Positions 23,776-36,361 of a stretch of DNA of 64,000 bases are shown here, piece after piece. Source of the DNA: Sceloporus undulatus (Eukaryota; Chordata; Lepidosauria; Squamata; Phrynosomatidae); assembly GCF_019175285.1 (NCBI RefSeq), contig NC_056524.1:226689156-226753155 (forward strand), in the 5' to 3' direction. Made by a program: the position numbers and the translations under genes. The notes below the pieces were generated by a model. That model saw only the letters and a list, made by a program, of their open reading frames with translations, was not told where the DNA came from and ran no database searches. Positions within the stretch are counted from its first letter, which is position 1. Every line of letters starts with the position of its first letter.

Positions 23776-23920
23776 CAGGGACGTAGCCAAGGGGTCCGGA
23801 ACCCCCCCTTCTGTTAGAAAAATGAATGGTGCGTTCTGCTGCGCCACCACACCCAAGCCCCAATATAATGGTGGCACTTAGTCTGGACCCCCCCTTCCTA
23901 AAATCCTGGCTACATCTCTG
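23776..23920. mobile_element. Short hAT-like MITE, copy 1
   Basis: Begins CAGGGACGTAGCCAAGGGG and ends AAATCCTGGCTACATCTCTG, which are inverted complements of each other. The flanks AACATGC and AGCATGC could be a decayed target duplication. The same element, with TGAATGGTG and TATAATGGTGGCACTTAGTC inside, is at 51903-52059. Confidence 0.72.
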
Positions 23921-23989
23921 AGCATGCAGCGTGTAAGCACTATGCATCCAAGCTGCCTGGAAGGTGGCTAAACTTGCCAGTCTGCTCTC

Positions 23990-24228
23990 AGAGAGTTGGG
24001 GATGTTTAGCCTGGAGAAGAGAAGGTTAAGGGATGATATGATAGCCCTGTTTAAATATTTGAGAGGATGTCATACTGAAGATGGAGCAAGTTTGTTTTCT
24101 GCAGCTCCAGAGAATAGGACCTTAGAGAAATGGAGTCAAGCTACAGGAAAAGAGATTCCACTTCAATGTTAAGAAGAACCTCCGGACAGTGAGCGCTGGT
24201 CAACAGTGGAACACACTCCCTTAAACAG
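23990..24228 (+). mobile_element. CR1-type LINE 3' fragment
   Basis: The blocks GTTTAGCCTGGAGAAGAGAA, GGATATGATAGCC-like, TTTAAATATTTGAGAGG, CCAGAGAATAGGACC, AGATTCCACTTCAATG and CAGTGGAACACACTCCC are the well-known end of CR1 ORF2 and its 3' region. The fragment stops abruptly in the last block, where another element begins. Confidence 0.78.
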
Positions 24229-24395
24229 AAACTCAATTATATTCAAGCCCCATTGGCTTGAATGGTGGCATGTGCTTGCAAGCGTCCACGGGCACACACC
24301 ATGGGCACACGCCCCATTTAGTCCCCCTCCATTTGCCCCCTGTGGACACACAAGGGGCATGGATTTCAAATCCGTGAAAATGGAGGGGTGACTGT
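24229..24395. mobile_element. Possible DNA transposon end
   Basis: Ends with TTTGAAATCC-type sequence and AAAATGGAGGGGTGACTGTA, resembling an ACAGTCACCCCTCC inverted end beside a TA. The opposite end would abut the CR1 fragment near 24229. Only one end is convincing. Confidence 0.38.
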
Positions 24396-26235
24396 ACATT
24401 AGTTTGCACAACTATTCTTGGTGGTAGGCCAGGGCCTTTGTTGATAATCATTTTCAGACTTATGATATTTGTTTTGTTCATTCAAGTAAAGTATTTTTCT
24501 CCTGCTTTATTCTGTTTTGAGAATTCAATTTGGCCAGTCATCACACTGAACAAAGAAGAAGGGAAAATGTCACATTAAAACAGCTCTCTGATCAATCTCT
24601 CTAGGAAAGGGCCAGCTTACTTTTGCCTTTTTAAAAAAACTCTATACAATGTATTTCATTTGGTTCTACAGTTATTTGTTCAGTATGCAGTGCAAATTTT
24701 TCTGGCTAGAGACATGGGATATGGTAAACCTTTGCCGAGATCAATGTCCAACCTCTTTTAAGTTATGGACTGAGTTACTCTCTCATAAAGTTCAGACCTG
24801 CCAGACTCAATAACTCCACAAAAATGTTCAGATGAAAATTGCTTCAAGCAATCCTAGTAGAAAGCCAGCACCTCACCCCTAGTTTAAAGTTATGATCCTT
24901 ATCATAATTAATTCAATAAAGAAGTAATGTACTTCAACCTAGGCATAGAGAATAATTTTCTATCCTGACTGGTATAAACTTTCAACTAGGGACATTTAAA
25001 CTCTGGGCCTGATCTTTTACTGCAAATAATAAATTACAGATCCCATGCCAGCATATTCTAGCTGAAGTTAAACCACTGTAAATATGTTGCTAACACAAGA
25101 AGAAAACGGTGATCATGTTGTTGTAATAAATAGTATAAGATGATTTTTAAAATAGTTTGGAAAGGTTTTTTTCCACTGATAATTTCCACAGAGGTATTAC
25201 GTTCTTAGCTCTGGACAAACTGTTAAGCTAAAGGTTGTATGGCAAGCCAGCATACCTTACATTTGGAATTTAAAAACAGTTTTTGCCACTGGAAAATCTG
25301 ATTAATGAAGTGTCAAAAGAGATTAACTTTCAAAACTGTGAAAGTATGCATTTGAAGGCTGTAAAATGGCAGTAGTAATTTTGAAGTATTGACTTTTTGA
25401 TGCTTTGTCTCATACTCCCTATTCTCTGATTTTTTTTTGTAAATAAAAATTATTATTCTGTGACTTTTCACTTAAATACCCCCTACAGAGTTGTTAGACT
25501 CTTGTTTCCATGTTTATAGGGATTTAAAAATTGTTATAGGCTATTCAATTGACTGGCCCAAAAAGCAGGTCAACAATAACATGTGTATCATTAACACCAG
25601 GGAGAAATTAATCAGATGACTTTATACACTGTTATACATGTGCAAGCATTAACAATATAGATATGTGAGATTTATTCAGCACAACACTGTTTTTTCCCAT
25701 GTTAAGTACTATTAATTATAAGTAATTGTAGAAGTACAGTGGCTTTCTGGTAATTAAATTTCTACCCTATTTGTTTGGGTTTGCTGGAATGATTTAAGCA
25801 ATTTTATTTTTTGTTCAAGACATGCAAAAATTAAAATTCCTTAAAGTGCAAAATGAATAATAGATGTTGCTGAAGCTTTCATTTTTAAAAAGCTTATTAT
25901 CTTATATTCTATCCCATGTAATGAAGCTGGAGGGATTCTCAAGACACACTGAACAGAGCAAGCAAAATACCTGAGAAAGGGAGGGTTTCACAGATGTAGG
26001 CTTCACCATTTACATTCAGTTGTTTGCCAGTCTGCCCCCTAACTCAGACTTTACCACTCATGCCTTGGAAGATGAGGGATCTAAACTGCATATAAAGCCT
26101 AGTTGTAGAATAAAGGCTCCAGCTTCAGATGTTCAGCTTCCAACAGAGGACCTTGACGTGAATGAGTCCAGTGGGTCCATCTCCTCTCTCCCAACATACC
26201 TATACTCAGTACTAGTCGTTGCAAGTTTGCATGTC

Positions 26236-26645
26236 TAAAGGATTATTCAGATGATGAAAATAATCCAGGATGAATCCAAATTGAATCTCAGTTGTTCAGA
26301 TGCACCCTGAATGTCCCTGATTAAGTTGGGGTTCCCCCAACCCCCCCGTCCCCCCGAAACCTGGGATAATCAATACTGGGCTTTTTTCCAAGTTTTTAAA
26401 AAAGATTGATGGTAGTGTAAACAACCAATGGGAATAGATTTGGGATTAAATTCTGCTTGCCTTGAATGCATTTTGAACACATTCACAGTGTTGTCTCCAT
26501 GTTTATTTGAGTACTGGCATGTGTGAGCATGTGTGAGCACAGAGATGTGCAGAGATGTGGTTCCACAGTGTGAATAACAAACCTGGAGTGAGGTTATTCA
26601 CATCATTCCACTAAAAAAAAAAGGATATCTGAATGACCCCTAAGA
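26236..26645. mobile_element. Possible MITE with imperfect inverted ends
   Basis: The left side AAAGGATTATTCAGATGATG and the complement of the right side, TTAGGGGTCATTCAGATATC, share GGATTATTCAGAT-like sequence. The interior is CA/TG-rich with a C run. Evidence is limited to one pair of imperfect ends. Confidence 0.32.
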
Positions 26646-29002
26646 GTATTGGCATAGCATGTACAGTATTTGTATTACTTCCTGTTTGTTGGTCTTAGCT
26701 ATACCCTCCCTCTCCTGCAAATATTAATCTGTACTTTGAATTTGTCTTTCTTCCATTTTGTAGTCTGCTGTTTCCTCTTTTTCTCATCTATGTTTGAAGA
26801 ACACATTACAGAGCTTTCATCATGATAATTAAACTTTTAGCATTTGTAAGCAAATCTATTTTATCTGTTTCTATAAAGAAGCCTGTTTTTTCTTCTGCTA
26901 GACCCTATGAGGGTTGGGAGGACTTCTGCTTGCTCTGTTTACCAGAGATATACTAGTATCCCAAGCACTCCCCTTCCCCTGCACCATTAATTATAAAGTA
27001 GAGAGAATGACTTACTAGTTAGTTTTTACGTGGTTAGAGTCTAAATATAATTAAATACCACAATCCTGAATGCACCCAATTTTTTCTGTAAATACAGGAA
27101 TTTAGATACAGATATGAAACACTCTTGCCAGTTCATGTTAATGGGTACAGCAGCTCTCTTTGACCACATTTCATTCTTCTTTTTACAGAAAAGGAATAAG
27201 GAGACTCCTACAAACATGTGCTTGATGAAGGTGGTACAATATCCACTCTGGATCAAAGAAGGTGAACTGAAATGTGGGTCTATAAGTGGCGTTAGACCCA
27301 GTGACCATGCTGACTAGGGGATTGTGGGAGTTTTCACAAAGAAGGTAACATTTCCAAGCTTTGAATGGGGCAGAGATGGATAGATATGTATCCCATTAGT
27401 GTAGTACATCCACAGCATCAACAGTTATATGTAAGAACAGATTACTGTGTAAGTAGACAATGCTAAATAATCACGAACCAACAGCTAAAGCTGTTTTTTA
27501 AACCTCCGGACACTTTTACCCAGGCAATATACCTTACTTGTAAAATCCATACCCCCTTCTCCATAGGACCTCTCCAATCATTCTAGTTCACTTCTGCATA
27601 TTACCTCCAAGTGATAATGAGTTTTTATTAACAGTTGTTTTTTTTAAAAAAGAGCAAATTTCAAATAAGAGGGACATAATTAATGCCAAACTGCAGAATG
27701 TATTCCTCTTAGAGCTACAACTAGTCTCTGCTCCCTCTGTTTTTAGAAAATACTGTCAAGATACTGCTCTTAAATTGTTTTATAAGCAATGTTTTTGTTG
27801 TTTGCAGTGATTTACTGCTTTCACAGTTTGATTATGTATTAAAAGTTTTATAGTGTTTTCATTCGCTGCACACTACCTTGGTGGCTCTGGCAGAAGGATG
27901 GTATCAGATTACTGCAAACAGATAAATAAAATAAAAAAGGATTACAGTGCATAGGGGGAGCCATTTAAGGAAAGAGAAATGTGTATGCCTTCAGAGTCTA
28001 AATACACTGGCTAGAATCCAGTGGCGTCTTTCTTTGAAGGAGAAAGGGCAATTTGCTTTCTTTCCTTTACCTAAAACCCATTTTAGAGGGCTGGGAAACC
28101 TCTGGAAAAGATTGTCAGTGGCATAAAGGGCTACCATGTGTGGACAAGAGAAGGGAATAAAAGAAAATCCTGGTGCCATCATGTGTGCCATATGGTATCT
28201 AGCCTATATACTTGGAAAACATATGTTTCCAGGTAGGCATGCTTAGAATTGAGTCCCCCGTCTTGCAAGACTTTCAAGGGGAAAAAAGAAAAGGATAAAG
28301 GTTACTGACATTTCAGAACACTGCATTGAAAACTTCATACCTGTTTAATTTGTTTAAATTTATTGAGAGGTTGTCCTTAGCAGAAGCGGTAATGATTGGT
28401 TAGTTCTACGCAGGAAAACAACAGTCTAAAGAGGACTCATAAACACATTGGACACCAGTTACATTTGAGCCAAATGCTTGACCAAGGCTTACAACTCTCC
28501 TCGCTCCCTCCCTTGAGTCCCCCTTGGATTGATTAAATTGGCTCAAGATGACACCAATAATTGGCTCAAGATGCTGCTTCGACAGACCCAATGATCCATA
28601 TCTTCACATTCCCTAAAATCAGTCTTTTACAGCTCTGTGTTAGATTTAAGATGGTTTACATTGGCTCTGTCACAAACATTTTAATAAAGTCCCAGGGAAA
28701 CCTCAAACTGGTGACATCATTGGATGGTGTTAAATAAAAAGATTCATTTTCCTGGTTAGCTGTTGGCCTTTCTAATCTCATTGGAGGTTTTCCTTTTCTT
28801 TTTGTGTTGCTTTGTCATTCCATAATAATCTTTCTGCAATTAAGGCAGTGTTATATTAAAAAGGGGGGAAATAAGGCAAACTAATGAAAGGAAATTCAAG
28901 TGATAAATATTTTGACATCAAGTAGCAAAATGTTGTCTATATTATAGTGGCTGAACAAGTACTGTGTCCTAAGGATAGAAGGTTTTAAACAATGCCTGCT
29001 TT

Positions 29003-29003
<1 letters not shown>

Positions 29004-29039
<36 letters not shown>
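29004..29039. repeat. (TG)n microsatellite
   Basis: About 18 TG units, read directly. Confidence 0.95.
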
Positions 29040-29041
<2 letters not shown>

Positions 29042-29474
29042 AAAAGGGAATTTACTTTATTAAGAGCATTGACGACCTTGCATATTTGTAGTTTAGTAAA
29101 CAGTGAAACATTGTTGAGCTGCATAGGAAAGAAATCAGAAAACCTTTTTGACAAGTTGAATATTAAATCCAGCCCCCCCAAACCGGACTCCATGAGACCC
29201 ATTCACTTTTCTGGATTAGTTAGTAACAGTTGATCAGTGTCAAATGCCAGATGGTAGGCTATTTGGATGGAGGAAGGGATTGCCATCTTTTATAAAGATT
29301 CTTGCATCTTTCAACAGAAAAAAGTGCTCTCTTTGAATACACTAGCTTTCACCAGTGGGGCTCTCTTCTGCATATAAAGTTTATTGTCACTATTACCAGC
29401 AAGGGTCTCTTTCCAAGCCCACCCAGTAGTACCTTTGTGAGAAAGAAATATCAGGAGCCCTTGCAGACTATATA

Positions 29475-29680
29475 GTTATAGTAATATGATTCCATTAGCT
29501 GCCATGGCTATGTCTTGTGGAATCATGGGGTTTGCAGTTTGGTGATGCACTGCAGCTCTCTGGTTGAGAATTCTAAATGCCTCTCCTAAACTGCAAATCC
29601 CAGGATTTCCCAGAATGTTGCCATGACAGTTTAAGCACAATTATCACACTGTAACTGTGTAAGGATCCCTAGACATTTAG
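29475..29680. mobile_element. MITE with inverted halves
   Basis: The left half has TGTGGAATCATGGGGTTTGC and AGTTTGGTGA. The right half has TAAACTGCAAATCCCAGGAT and AGAATGTTGCCATG. These are decayed inverted halves of the same short element type seen split at 12625-13200. Confidence 0.5.
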
Positions 29681-29933
29681 TCAAACATGAATAGTTTTAG
29701 TAACCCTGGCCCTTTAATCTAGCAGATATATTTGTTTATTTGGAAGAAAAACAAAGAGAAAATGAAAACAATTTTGGAAAGAAAAAAAAAGGAAGGAACA
29801 AAAGCACTGCCTATATGTAGATTGGCATGGACAGGACAACAGCACTGGAAGCATGGTTCATTTTTTAAAAAACTTTGCACCTTCCCCAAGCAGGCCATAT
29901 CAATGCAAAAATGAAAGTTAACATGTATGGTTA

Positions 29934-30342
29934 CAGTTGGCCCTCCATATCCACAGATTCTTTATCCATGGATTCAACCTTCCATGGCCTGAGATATCTC
30001 TGGAGACCAGGATTTGATTCTCAGCTCAACCGTTAAACTCATTGGGTAACCTTGGGCAAGTCATAGGCTCTCAGCCTCAGGGGCAAACCTTCTCTGAACA
30101 AATCTTGCCAAGAAAAAAAAAACATGATAGGGCATTAGGGTTGCCATAAGTTGGAAATGCCTTGAAGGCACACAACAGCAACAACAATATATCAATTCCA
30201 AAAATCAAACCTTGGCTTGCTGTTTTAGATAAGGGACACCATTTCATTATGCCATTGTATTTAATGGGATTTGAGCATCCATGGATTTTCATATCCATGG
30301 GGCTCATGGAACAAAACCCCAGTGGATACCAAGGGCCCACTG
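29934..30342. mobile_element. Tigger-like (Tc1/mariner) DNA transposon with TA target, carrying a nested SINE
   Basis: TA at 29932-29933 and at 30343-30344 bounds CAGTTGGCCCTCCATATCC on the left and GATACCAAGGGCCCACTG on the right, whose complement CAGTGGGCCCTTGGTATCC is a matching inverted end. The interior is split by the SINE at 29985-30186. Non-coding. A relative lies at 22751-22988. Confidence 0.8.
29985..30186 (+). mobile_element. tRNA-derived SINE nested in a Tigger-like element
   Basis: Contains GGAGACCAGGATTTGATTCT (head, B-box region), GTAACCTTGGGCAAGTCA, TCTCAGCCTCAGGGGCAAAC, AATCTTGCCAAGAAAA, then GGTTGCCATAAGTTGGAAAT and a CAACAGCAACAACAA tail. It belongs to the same family as 11156-11375 and 39247-39484. 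The 5' end of the head is missing. Confidence 0.8.
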
Positions 30343-30344
30343 TA

Positions 30345-32385
30345 TTTCTATTTTCTTTAATCGAACCCTGGTTTTTGACTGATTATGACATTGTATTTTT
30401 ATCTTGGAGAGCTGCAGATGGCAAATAAAGCTGAAACACTGCATTTGGGTATGTTTAAGGATGTTTGAGGCCCCAGGAAAAAACCAATATGGTGGTGATC
30501 TGACACTTTGCAGGTGTCCTGAAGGGTTCCAAAAAGGAGTCTGGGCACATATGTGGCCTGCAGGTGCCACTTTCTCCACTTAGAATGAGAATTAGTATCC
30601 AAGCACTCATGCTGGACAGGTGTCAAAAGGGATGGCATTTTTATCCAGATGAGTGGCTTTGGATCTGAGTCGGGAATTAATTGCGCAGAATGTTATTTGC
30701 AAATATTTTCTTTTTGCAGCAGTTAAGACATATATGCATCACATTATGAGTGTAGCATAATAAGGAATAACCCCATTACTTTTGTCATGTAATTGTAACT
30801 GTGTTTTACTTATTTGTGATGTTATTGAGGCATGAGGCCTCACTACTTAGGCATGATTAGTACTAGAGGCCAATGGTACATAGATCTCATTTCAATGTGT
30901 TTTAAGTAACTGTGAAGTAACTATTGTTACTTTTGGATAACGGAGAAAGAAAAGTTACTAAAGGTATATAAGGAAACCAGCCAACAGAAAGGTGAAATTC
31001 TAATGATCACAATTTTAGCTGGGCATTTATCTATCTTGAACAGATTTTATTGTGTCTTCTGGAGATAATAAGGGGAAAGTGGTCATAACCTTGCTTTTAT
31101 ACAAAGTAAGCAGATGTCAGTGTATGTATGAAAGAAATAATATTCTGCAGAAGTCCTTTCAAAACTCCACTATGACAACAACATGTGGCACATTATTTAT
31201 TGCATTTTACAATGCCAAGTCCAACACTCAAACCACTATACCATGCTGGTTCTCACCACTAACTTTGTTTGTGTGTGGAACTACCTAGTAGCCAGAGCTC
31301 TTGGATTGTTGTACACTGTATTAAAAATATAAAACAGAGAAATACAGCAATAAAACAATGACACCAAAATACAACTCTTGTATAAAACCAGCAAAGTTAG
31401 TAAAAATATTACCAAATATTACCAAATAATAAAACCACATTAAAACTAGCAGCAAGACAAGAGCACTCAAAATGTTTGGGGGAACAGAAAGGCCTTAGCC
31501 TAGTGCTGAAGGAATCATAAATAAAGATTGTCAGGTCAAGAGCAATTCATTTACAGAGATTTCAGGGCCAAGGTTTGAGTTTAGGGAGAGGCCCTTGTGA
31601 TGGCATACAGGAGTAGCATGGAAATATTAGAATTGCTTTTGAGTCATCTGATTGTGGAAACAGCATTAGAATGGTAAATGAGCCAAGATTTTGGTCAACA
31701 CTCAACTAAGTAGGTAATATGGCAACCCAGAGCCATTTGGTATCTAGCCAAATAACATTCCTAATAGATCATACATCCCAGGTAAATTTACTTAGAATGC
31801 ACATGTTGTTTGAGGAAAGTTTCTAAGCATGGTGCCATTGCCGAAAATTGTGGGAATCTTATCAGTGATCACCAATCCTCAAGGAGTTATTCCCTCCCCA
31901 TTCCTGCACATCTGGAACCATGGCCTGTACAACAAGAAAGCCCATGAGTCATGGCATTGCTCTCCCTGCCTTTCTTCACATGCCACAATGGGCCCAAATG
32001 CATTCACCCACCATTTCTCTCCCCAGTCCTGTTTGCTTGATCCTGGCTTTTTGGGGCACCTCCCATTGCATAAGCATAATACGGACACCTTTCCACTAAA
32101 CCAGAGAACACTGGCCCTTTGGCTGAGAATAGCTGGAGATGGGTTTAAAGCTACTTCACACACAAAAATTAAACATTCTTCTCCAGTACTGCTTGCCCTG
32201 AGATTGTTCTCCTCACCTGAAGGCCTAGAGAAGCATAGCAATTCCAGAGATTTCAGCCAGAGCTCCAAGACCTGGCAATCCTAAGTAGGTTTGCCAGGGG
32301 CAAACCTACCTGTGGAGGACATTTCACAGATGGTCTGCTATCAGTGAAAAGCCCCCTCCTTTTTGTAGCCCCCTGCCTGACCATT
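30345..32385. other. Gene-free stretch with small repeat pieces
   Basis: Contains a SINE head fragment at 31203-31258. A-rich sequence with ATTTAAAA-like blocks at 31310-31470 may be a decayed LINE 3' UTR. Overlapping frames on opposite strands at 31829-32284 have no recognisable domain. Confidence 0.48.
31203..31258 (-). mobile_element. SINE head fragment
   Basis: The minus strand reads AACCAGCATGGTATAGTGG, then TTTGAGTGTTGGACTTGG, the tRNA-like head of the family at 39247-39484. Nothing of the body remains. Confidence 0.55.
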
Positions 32386-32462
32386 TTACTCATATACCTG
32401 GACCTTATTAACAGTGAAGGCCTTCACCTTCACTGTTCATAAGATCCAAGTATATGAGTAAA
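32386..32462. repeat. Long hairpin of about 77 bases
   Basis: The arm TTTACTCATATACCTGGACC, continuing as TTATTAACAGTGAAGG, pairs with CCTTCACTGTTCATAAGATC, continuing as CAAGTATATGAGTAAA. About 31 of 34 inner positions pair and the loop is about 6 bases. The size and shape would suit a small MITE core or a precursor-microRNA-like hairpin; neither is shown. Confidence 0.6.
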
Positions 32463-32504
32463 GTCCTTCAAGGAACCTATGATAGTAGTACATACAGGGT
32501 TCCA

Positions 32505-32568
32505 GAGTTGCTTTGGATCCCATCCTGAGGGAAAGGGGAGGTATAAATCCAATAAATAAATAAAGCGC
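32505..32568 (+). mobile_element. LINE 3'-end fragment
   Basis: GGATCCCATCCTGAGGGAAA followed by GGGGAGGTATAAATCC and AATA repeats is the terminal signature of CR1/L2-clade LINEs. Only the last 60 or so bases are recognisable. Confidence 0.6.
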
Positions 32569-33435
32569 CTGGAACTCTAAGCAGTCTTTTCTACCAGAGC
32601 TTCAAAGTCCTAGAGAGCTGTGATTTTACATGTACAGTAACTGGATAGAACTATCCTTTCAAAGAAGTGCTCCTCTTGTTTGCAAAATAACATCTCTAAA
32701 GAGAAGGGCACATTTGGGTTCAACCCATGGGTCTACCCATTTTATCCTCATAACATTTTTGATTTAGATTAATTCAAAAGGTAGTGAGCACTTGATTTGC
32801 AAGGTGAACTCTGATTTCTCTAGCTTTATTCTTGCAGTCTAACCACCTTGTTACTGACTCTCATTTAACTTCATTAATTGTGATCACACCTCAATATACT
32901 TAAACATTTTAGTATTAAAACTATTTGGATATTTTGGATGGCCATATCAAAGTCTTCTCTTTTTTCATGCTTCCTGTCAAGTTTGATGCAGGCCTTCTTT
33001 CAGTTTGTATTAACTTCCAAGGGTTTACCCCTATTACAACTACAGTAATGTTGTCTCTCTTGCCAGTAACATAGTTTAGATACTTTATGAATCTTCTGAA
33101 CAATCTGAACTGAAATTTGACAAATTGAAAAGTGGTAAATAAGACATCAGTCCAGCCACATTGCTTCCCAGAGACCCTTGAGATATTACTGGATGCATTA
33201 GAAGTTTCTAGATTTTCAGATGGGACACTAATCAGTGCTTTTATCTATCAGTACTGGACTGCAGCTGGTTAGACATTTTCTCACTTCCCTCTGGTTTTGT
33301 ACACAATCATTTTGTGTCTTTTGTTACTAGGAGGAAGAAATTGAGGAGATTATCTTTAAAGACCATATAGCTTTCACAAAGAACTATAAAAGGCTGTTTA
33401 ATGTGAAGTTGAAGGTTTCACAGTGAGCATCCATA
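32569..33435. other. Gene-free stretch, nothing recognised
   Basis: AT-rich, with no exon or named repeat seen. Confidence 0.45.
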
Positions 33436-33592
33436 GTTTTTTGTGGGTTTTTCAGGCTATGTGGCTGTGTTCAGGAAAAGTTTATTCCTGATGTTTCACC
33501 AGCATCTGTGGCTTCAGATGCTGGGGAAATGTCAGGAATAAACACTTCCAGAGCATGGCCATATAGCCTGAAAAACCCACAAAAAAAAACTT
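33436..33592. mobile_element. Palindromic MITE
   Basis: The left arm TTTTTTGTGGGTTTTTCAGG faces the right arm CCTGAAAAACCCACAAAAAA. Inside, TTTATTCCTGATGTTTC faces GAAATGTCAGGAATAAA, and the apex is a CAGCATCTGTGGCTTCAGATGCTG hairpin (24 bases, quoted in two joined halves: CAGCATCTGTGG and CTTCAGATGCTG). It resembles a common sauropsid short element with TGTGGGTTTTTCAGGCTA ends. Non-coding. Confidence 0.78.
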
Positions 33593-34640
33593 GTTGTGTT
33601 TACTAGATTGGCCAAATCCATTTAGCTATCTAATGATTATGATGACAGCACTGAACCTAACTGGACTGGCACGTAGCTTTTGCCTTTCCCTCTATAACTT
33701 TCTAACCTGCCCCCTTTTATTTGACCAAAAATAGAAAACAAAAGTGCAATGATGTAATTTCCAGTGTGCCAGGCATCAGCAATGTAGCTCACGGGGAGGA
33801 CAAAAATGATCTCCGCTTGCAGTAGTCCAGTCCTGTTATAAATTAATGTAGAAAAATAGTCCTCATTGCCTACCATGCATGGATCACTTTGACATCTTTA
33901 CTCTAGTGTTAATGATTTATTTGGTAATATATTATTAATTTTATAAAGAGTGAGAAATTCAACATAAATTAACATGACAATGCATTGTTAGACTACTAGA
34001 GATTTCTGTGCAAATACTGCACAGTTGTACCAACTGGTATTGCAAACTCTTGCTGAATCCTGGTCTGGTTACTGCACAATGGCCACAAAGGAAACTGAAC
34101 ACCCCAGAGGTAAAACCTTTGAGAAAGTAGGAAATACCAAAACAACTCTGAAAATTATTACACTAAAGATGTTTTATCTGACAGATTAGAAATAGTCAAT
34201 ATAGTACCTCCAGTTGTTCTGAACTACAACTCCTGCAACCCCCAGCCTGGATGAGATTTATGGGATGCATAATCCAAAATTTCTGGAGAGTACCTGGCCA
34301 CTCCCCCCCTCCACCAACCACCAAAAGAACAGTACTTTTTGGCATTTCTCAGTGCTATATCCCCAAAAGAAAGTGGGCTGACAAAATTTCCATGTGTAAG
34401 TGGCTGCAGTTCTAAGGACATCTGCAAGAGAGAAAGCCACTGAATTTGAGAAAACACACACAATGTTATGCTACGTATTCAGCACAGTCATCAAAAGTTG
34501 GCAAATGACTAGGCAACTGTGACATCTAAAATATTTGGAGTACAATTTAGAATCCAAGATGATAGAAACCAATTCCTGATTTTTGCTGATTTAAATTTAA
34601 GCCACAAATCTAAATGTTTGAAGCGTCTTGTGTTGTGAAA

Positions 34641-34881
34641 CCTTGGCCTGTTACAGACAGCCAAAATAAAGCTGCTTCGAGTCACTTTGGAGGTATGGTA
34701 TTTCAATGATGCATGAGTCCTAAGAGTCTGGAAACTTCACCAAAGCTGTACTCCCGTCCTTAGGACTGGAGCGTGGCTTTGGTGCGGCCTTTGGACTCTT
34801 AGGACGCATGTATCATTGAAATACCATACCTCCTAAGTGACTCAAAGCAGCTTTATTTTGGCTGTCTGTAACAGGCCCTGG
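34641..34881. mobile_element. Palindromic MITE, copy 2
   Basis: The arms GGCCTGTTACAGACAGCC and GGCTGTCTGTAACAGGCC are exact inverted complements, followed inward by AAAATAAAGCTGCTT and AAGCAGCTTTATTTT. The centre has GTCCTTAGGACTGGAG. It shares its core with 5696-5947, and a noisy inverted copy lies at 57684-57915. A target duplication is not evident. Confidence 0.8.
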
Positions 34882-36340
34882 ACTCTGCAAAATAAGTAAG
34901 GCCAGGTCTTCATTTGGCAGAGTTTTGTACAACTCTGTTGATGTCAGTGAAGCTAAAATGATTTCCACTAGCTGTGGGGCTTGTTTTAAATACACACCAA
35001 AACAAACTGTGAGGTCCTTGCAATGGTTATAGTTAATTTCAGCTTCCTTCCAAATTAAATGCAAATAAAGGAGGCTAACCATCAAAACAGAGGACTATTT
35101 ATTCTTAGCACATTAGTTAAAGTGTGTTACAATTTCTTAACTAGTTAAGAAAATAAACAACATTTTGAAAAACTTGAAGCAGTTCTTCCATCTCCTGTTC
35201 TAATGGAACTTCAGGGGGTAGAAGTGCCATATAACCAAATGAACCACTGCATTTTAAAAGTATCACACAAAATAATAACTCCCTTTTCTGAACAAATCAT
35301 GTTTGGCCAGGTCCCTTCCTTCTTTTCCTCTTCATTTCTGACTATATTACAAATTGAAGAACTTGAAAAGCTTAACCTCTCTGTCCGGGGAGAAGGACAA
35401 AATGTCTCTCCTTGAAAAAATAGTCTTTTATGTTGTATTGGAAAGTGTCTGATTAAAAGTATGTGTATATGTTTTGAATCAAACTAACTGCAAACATATT
35501 TCCAAGCAAAAATAATTAAAAAGGTGATTTTCAGGTTTCAATATGCAACAACTTTTTAAATTATCCAATACGCTGTCTTGATTCTGTACAAATGTTTCTT
35601 TCCTTCAAAGAGACAAAAAAGGCATGTCCTGCCAGATCTGATTGTATGTCGAGAGTGGATCTGATCCCCTTGTCACTAAGGTTACTAATCAAATTTCCAT
35701 CTAATATCAATATGCTCATGCAGGATTTCCTGATCAAACACTTAAATCTGCCCCCTCCGCACCCCCATTAGCTAACATGTTTTATATGTACTGGGGTCAT
35801 CAAAAGTGTAATTCCCTTAAAGAAACCTAATCCTGCCCTCTTGTCAACTAGCAGATAGCTAATAACGCTTTCTATCCTAGTTTTTCCCTAACATCAATAG
35901 CATGCCAGAAATTAAAATCTTATTTTTAATCTCACAACAGATGTTTAAAACAAAGGTATCCCCCTTATGTAAGCTTCATGCATTTAAAACAGACAGGTGA
36001 AAAAGAAGGGAAGTTACATCTGAAATTAATGTGTGTGTTTCTTTTTTTATTCCCAAAGCAAACATAAAATAGATTTGGTTTCAGGGATCCTTTGAAATCA
36101 TGGACATACCATGCTCCCACACTAAACTGGGTTGGATTTTGTAGCTTTCTATTTAATGAGTTGAAAGCATAGAAACTCCAGACAGAACCAGAAGTTGCTT
36201 TCCCAGAGAACCCCAAGAATGAAACTGATACTGTCTGAATGGCTGTGCAACATACAAACAAAACCACTTGCAATAATTCATCGGGATGAAGAATGTGTAT
36301 TTTAAAAAGCTACAGTAAGCCAATAGATCCTTCCCTCTGT

Positions 36341-36361
36341 GTGTGTGTGTGTGTGTGTGTG
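36341..36361. repeat. (TG)n microsatellite
   Basis: About 10 TG units. The arm-2 counterpart near 56181-56222 is longer and broken by single-base losses. Confidence 0.93.

Larger units (their letters stand above)
24396..29470. other. 5 kb gene-free stretch
   Basis: AT-rich, apparently single-copy sequence. No splice-bounded coding segment was recognised. It includes a possible short element at 26236-26645, a LINE-tail-like GATAAATAAAATAAAA near 27920 and a TG microsatellite at 29004-29039. It could be intergenic or intronic. Confidence 0.5.

Noticed and set aside
31829-32284. Overlapping frames of 151 codons (plus) and 129 codons (minus)
   Set aside because: They overlap on opposite strands, have no recognisable domain, splice structure or codon pattern, and lie in repeat-like sequence. 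Chance frames.
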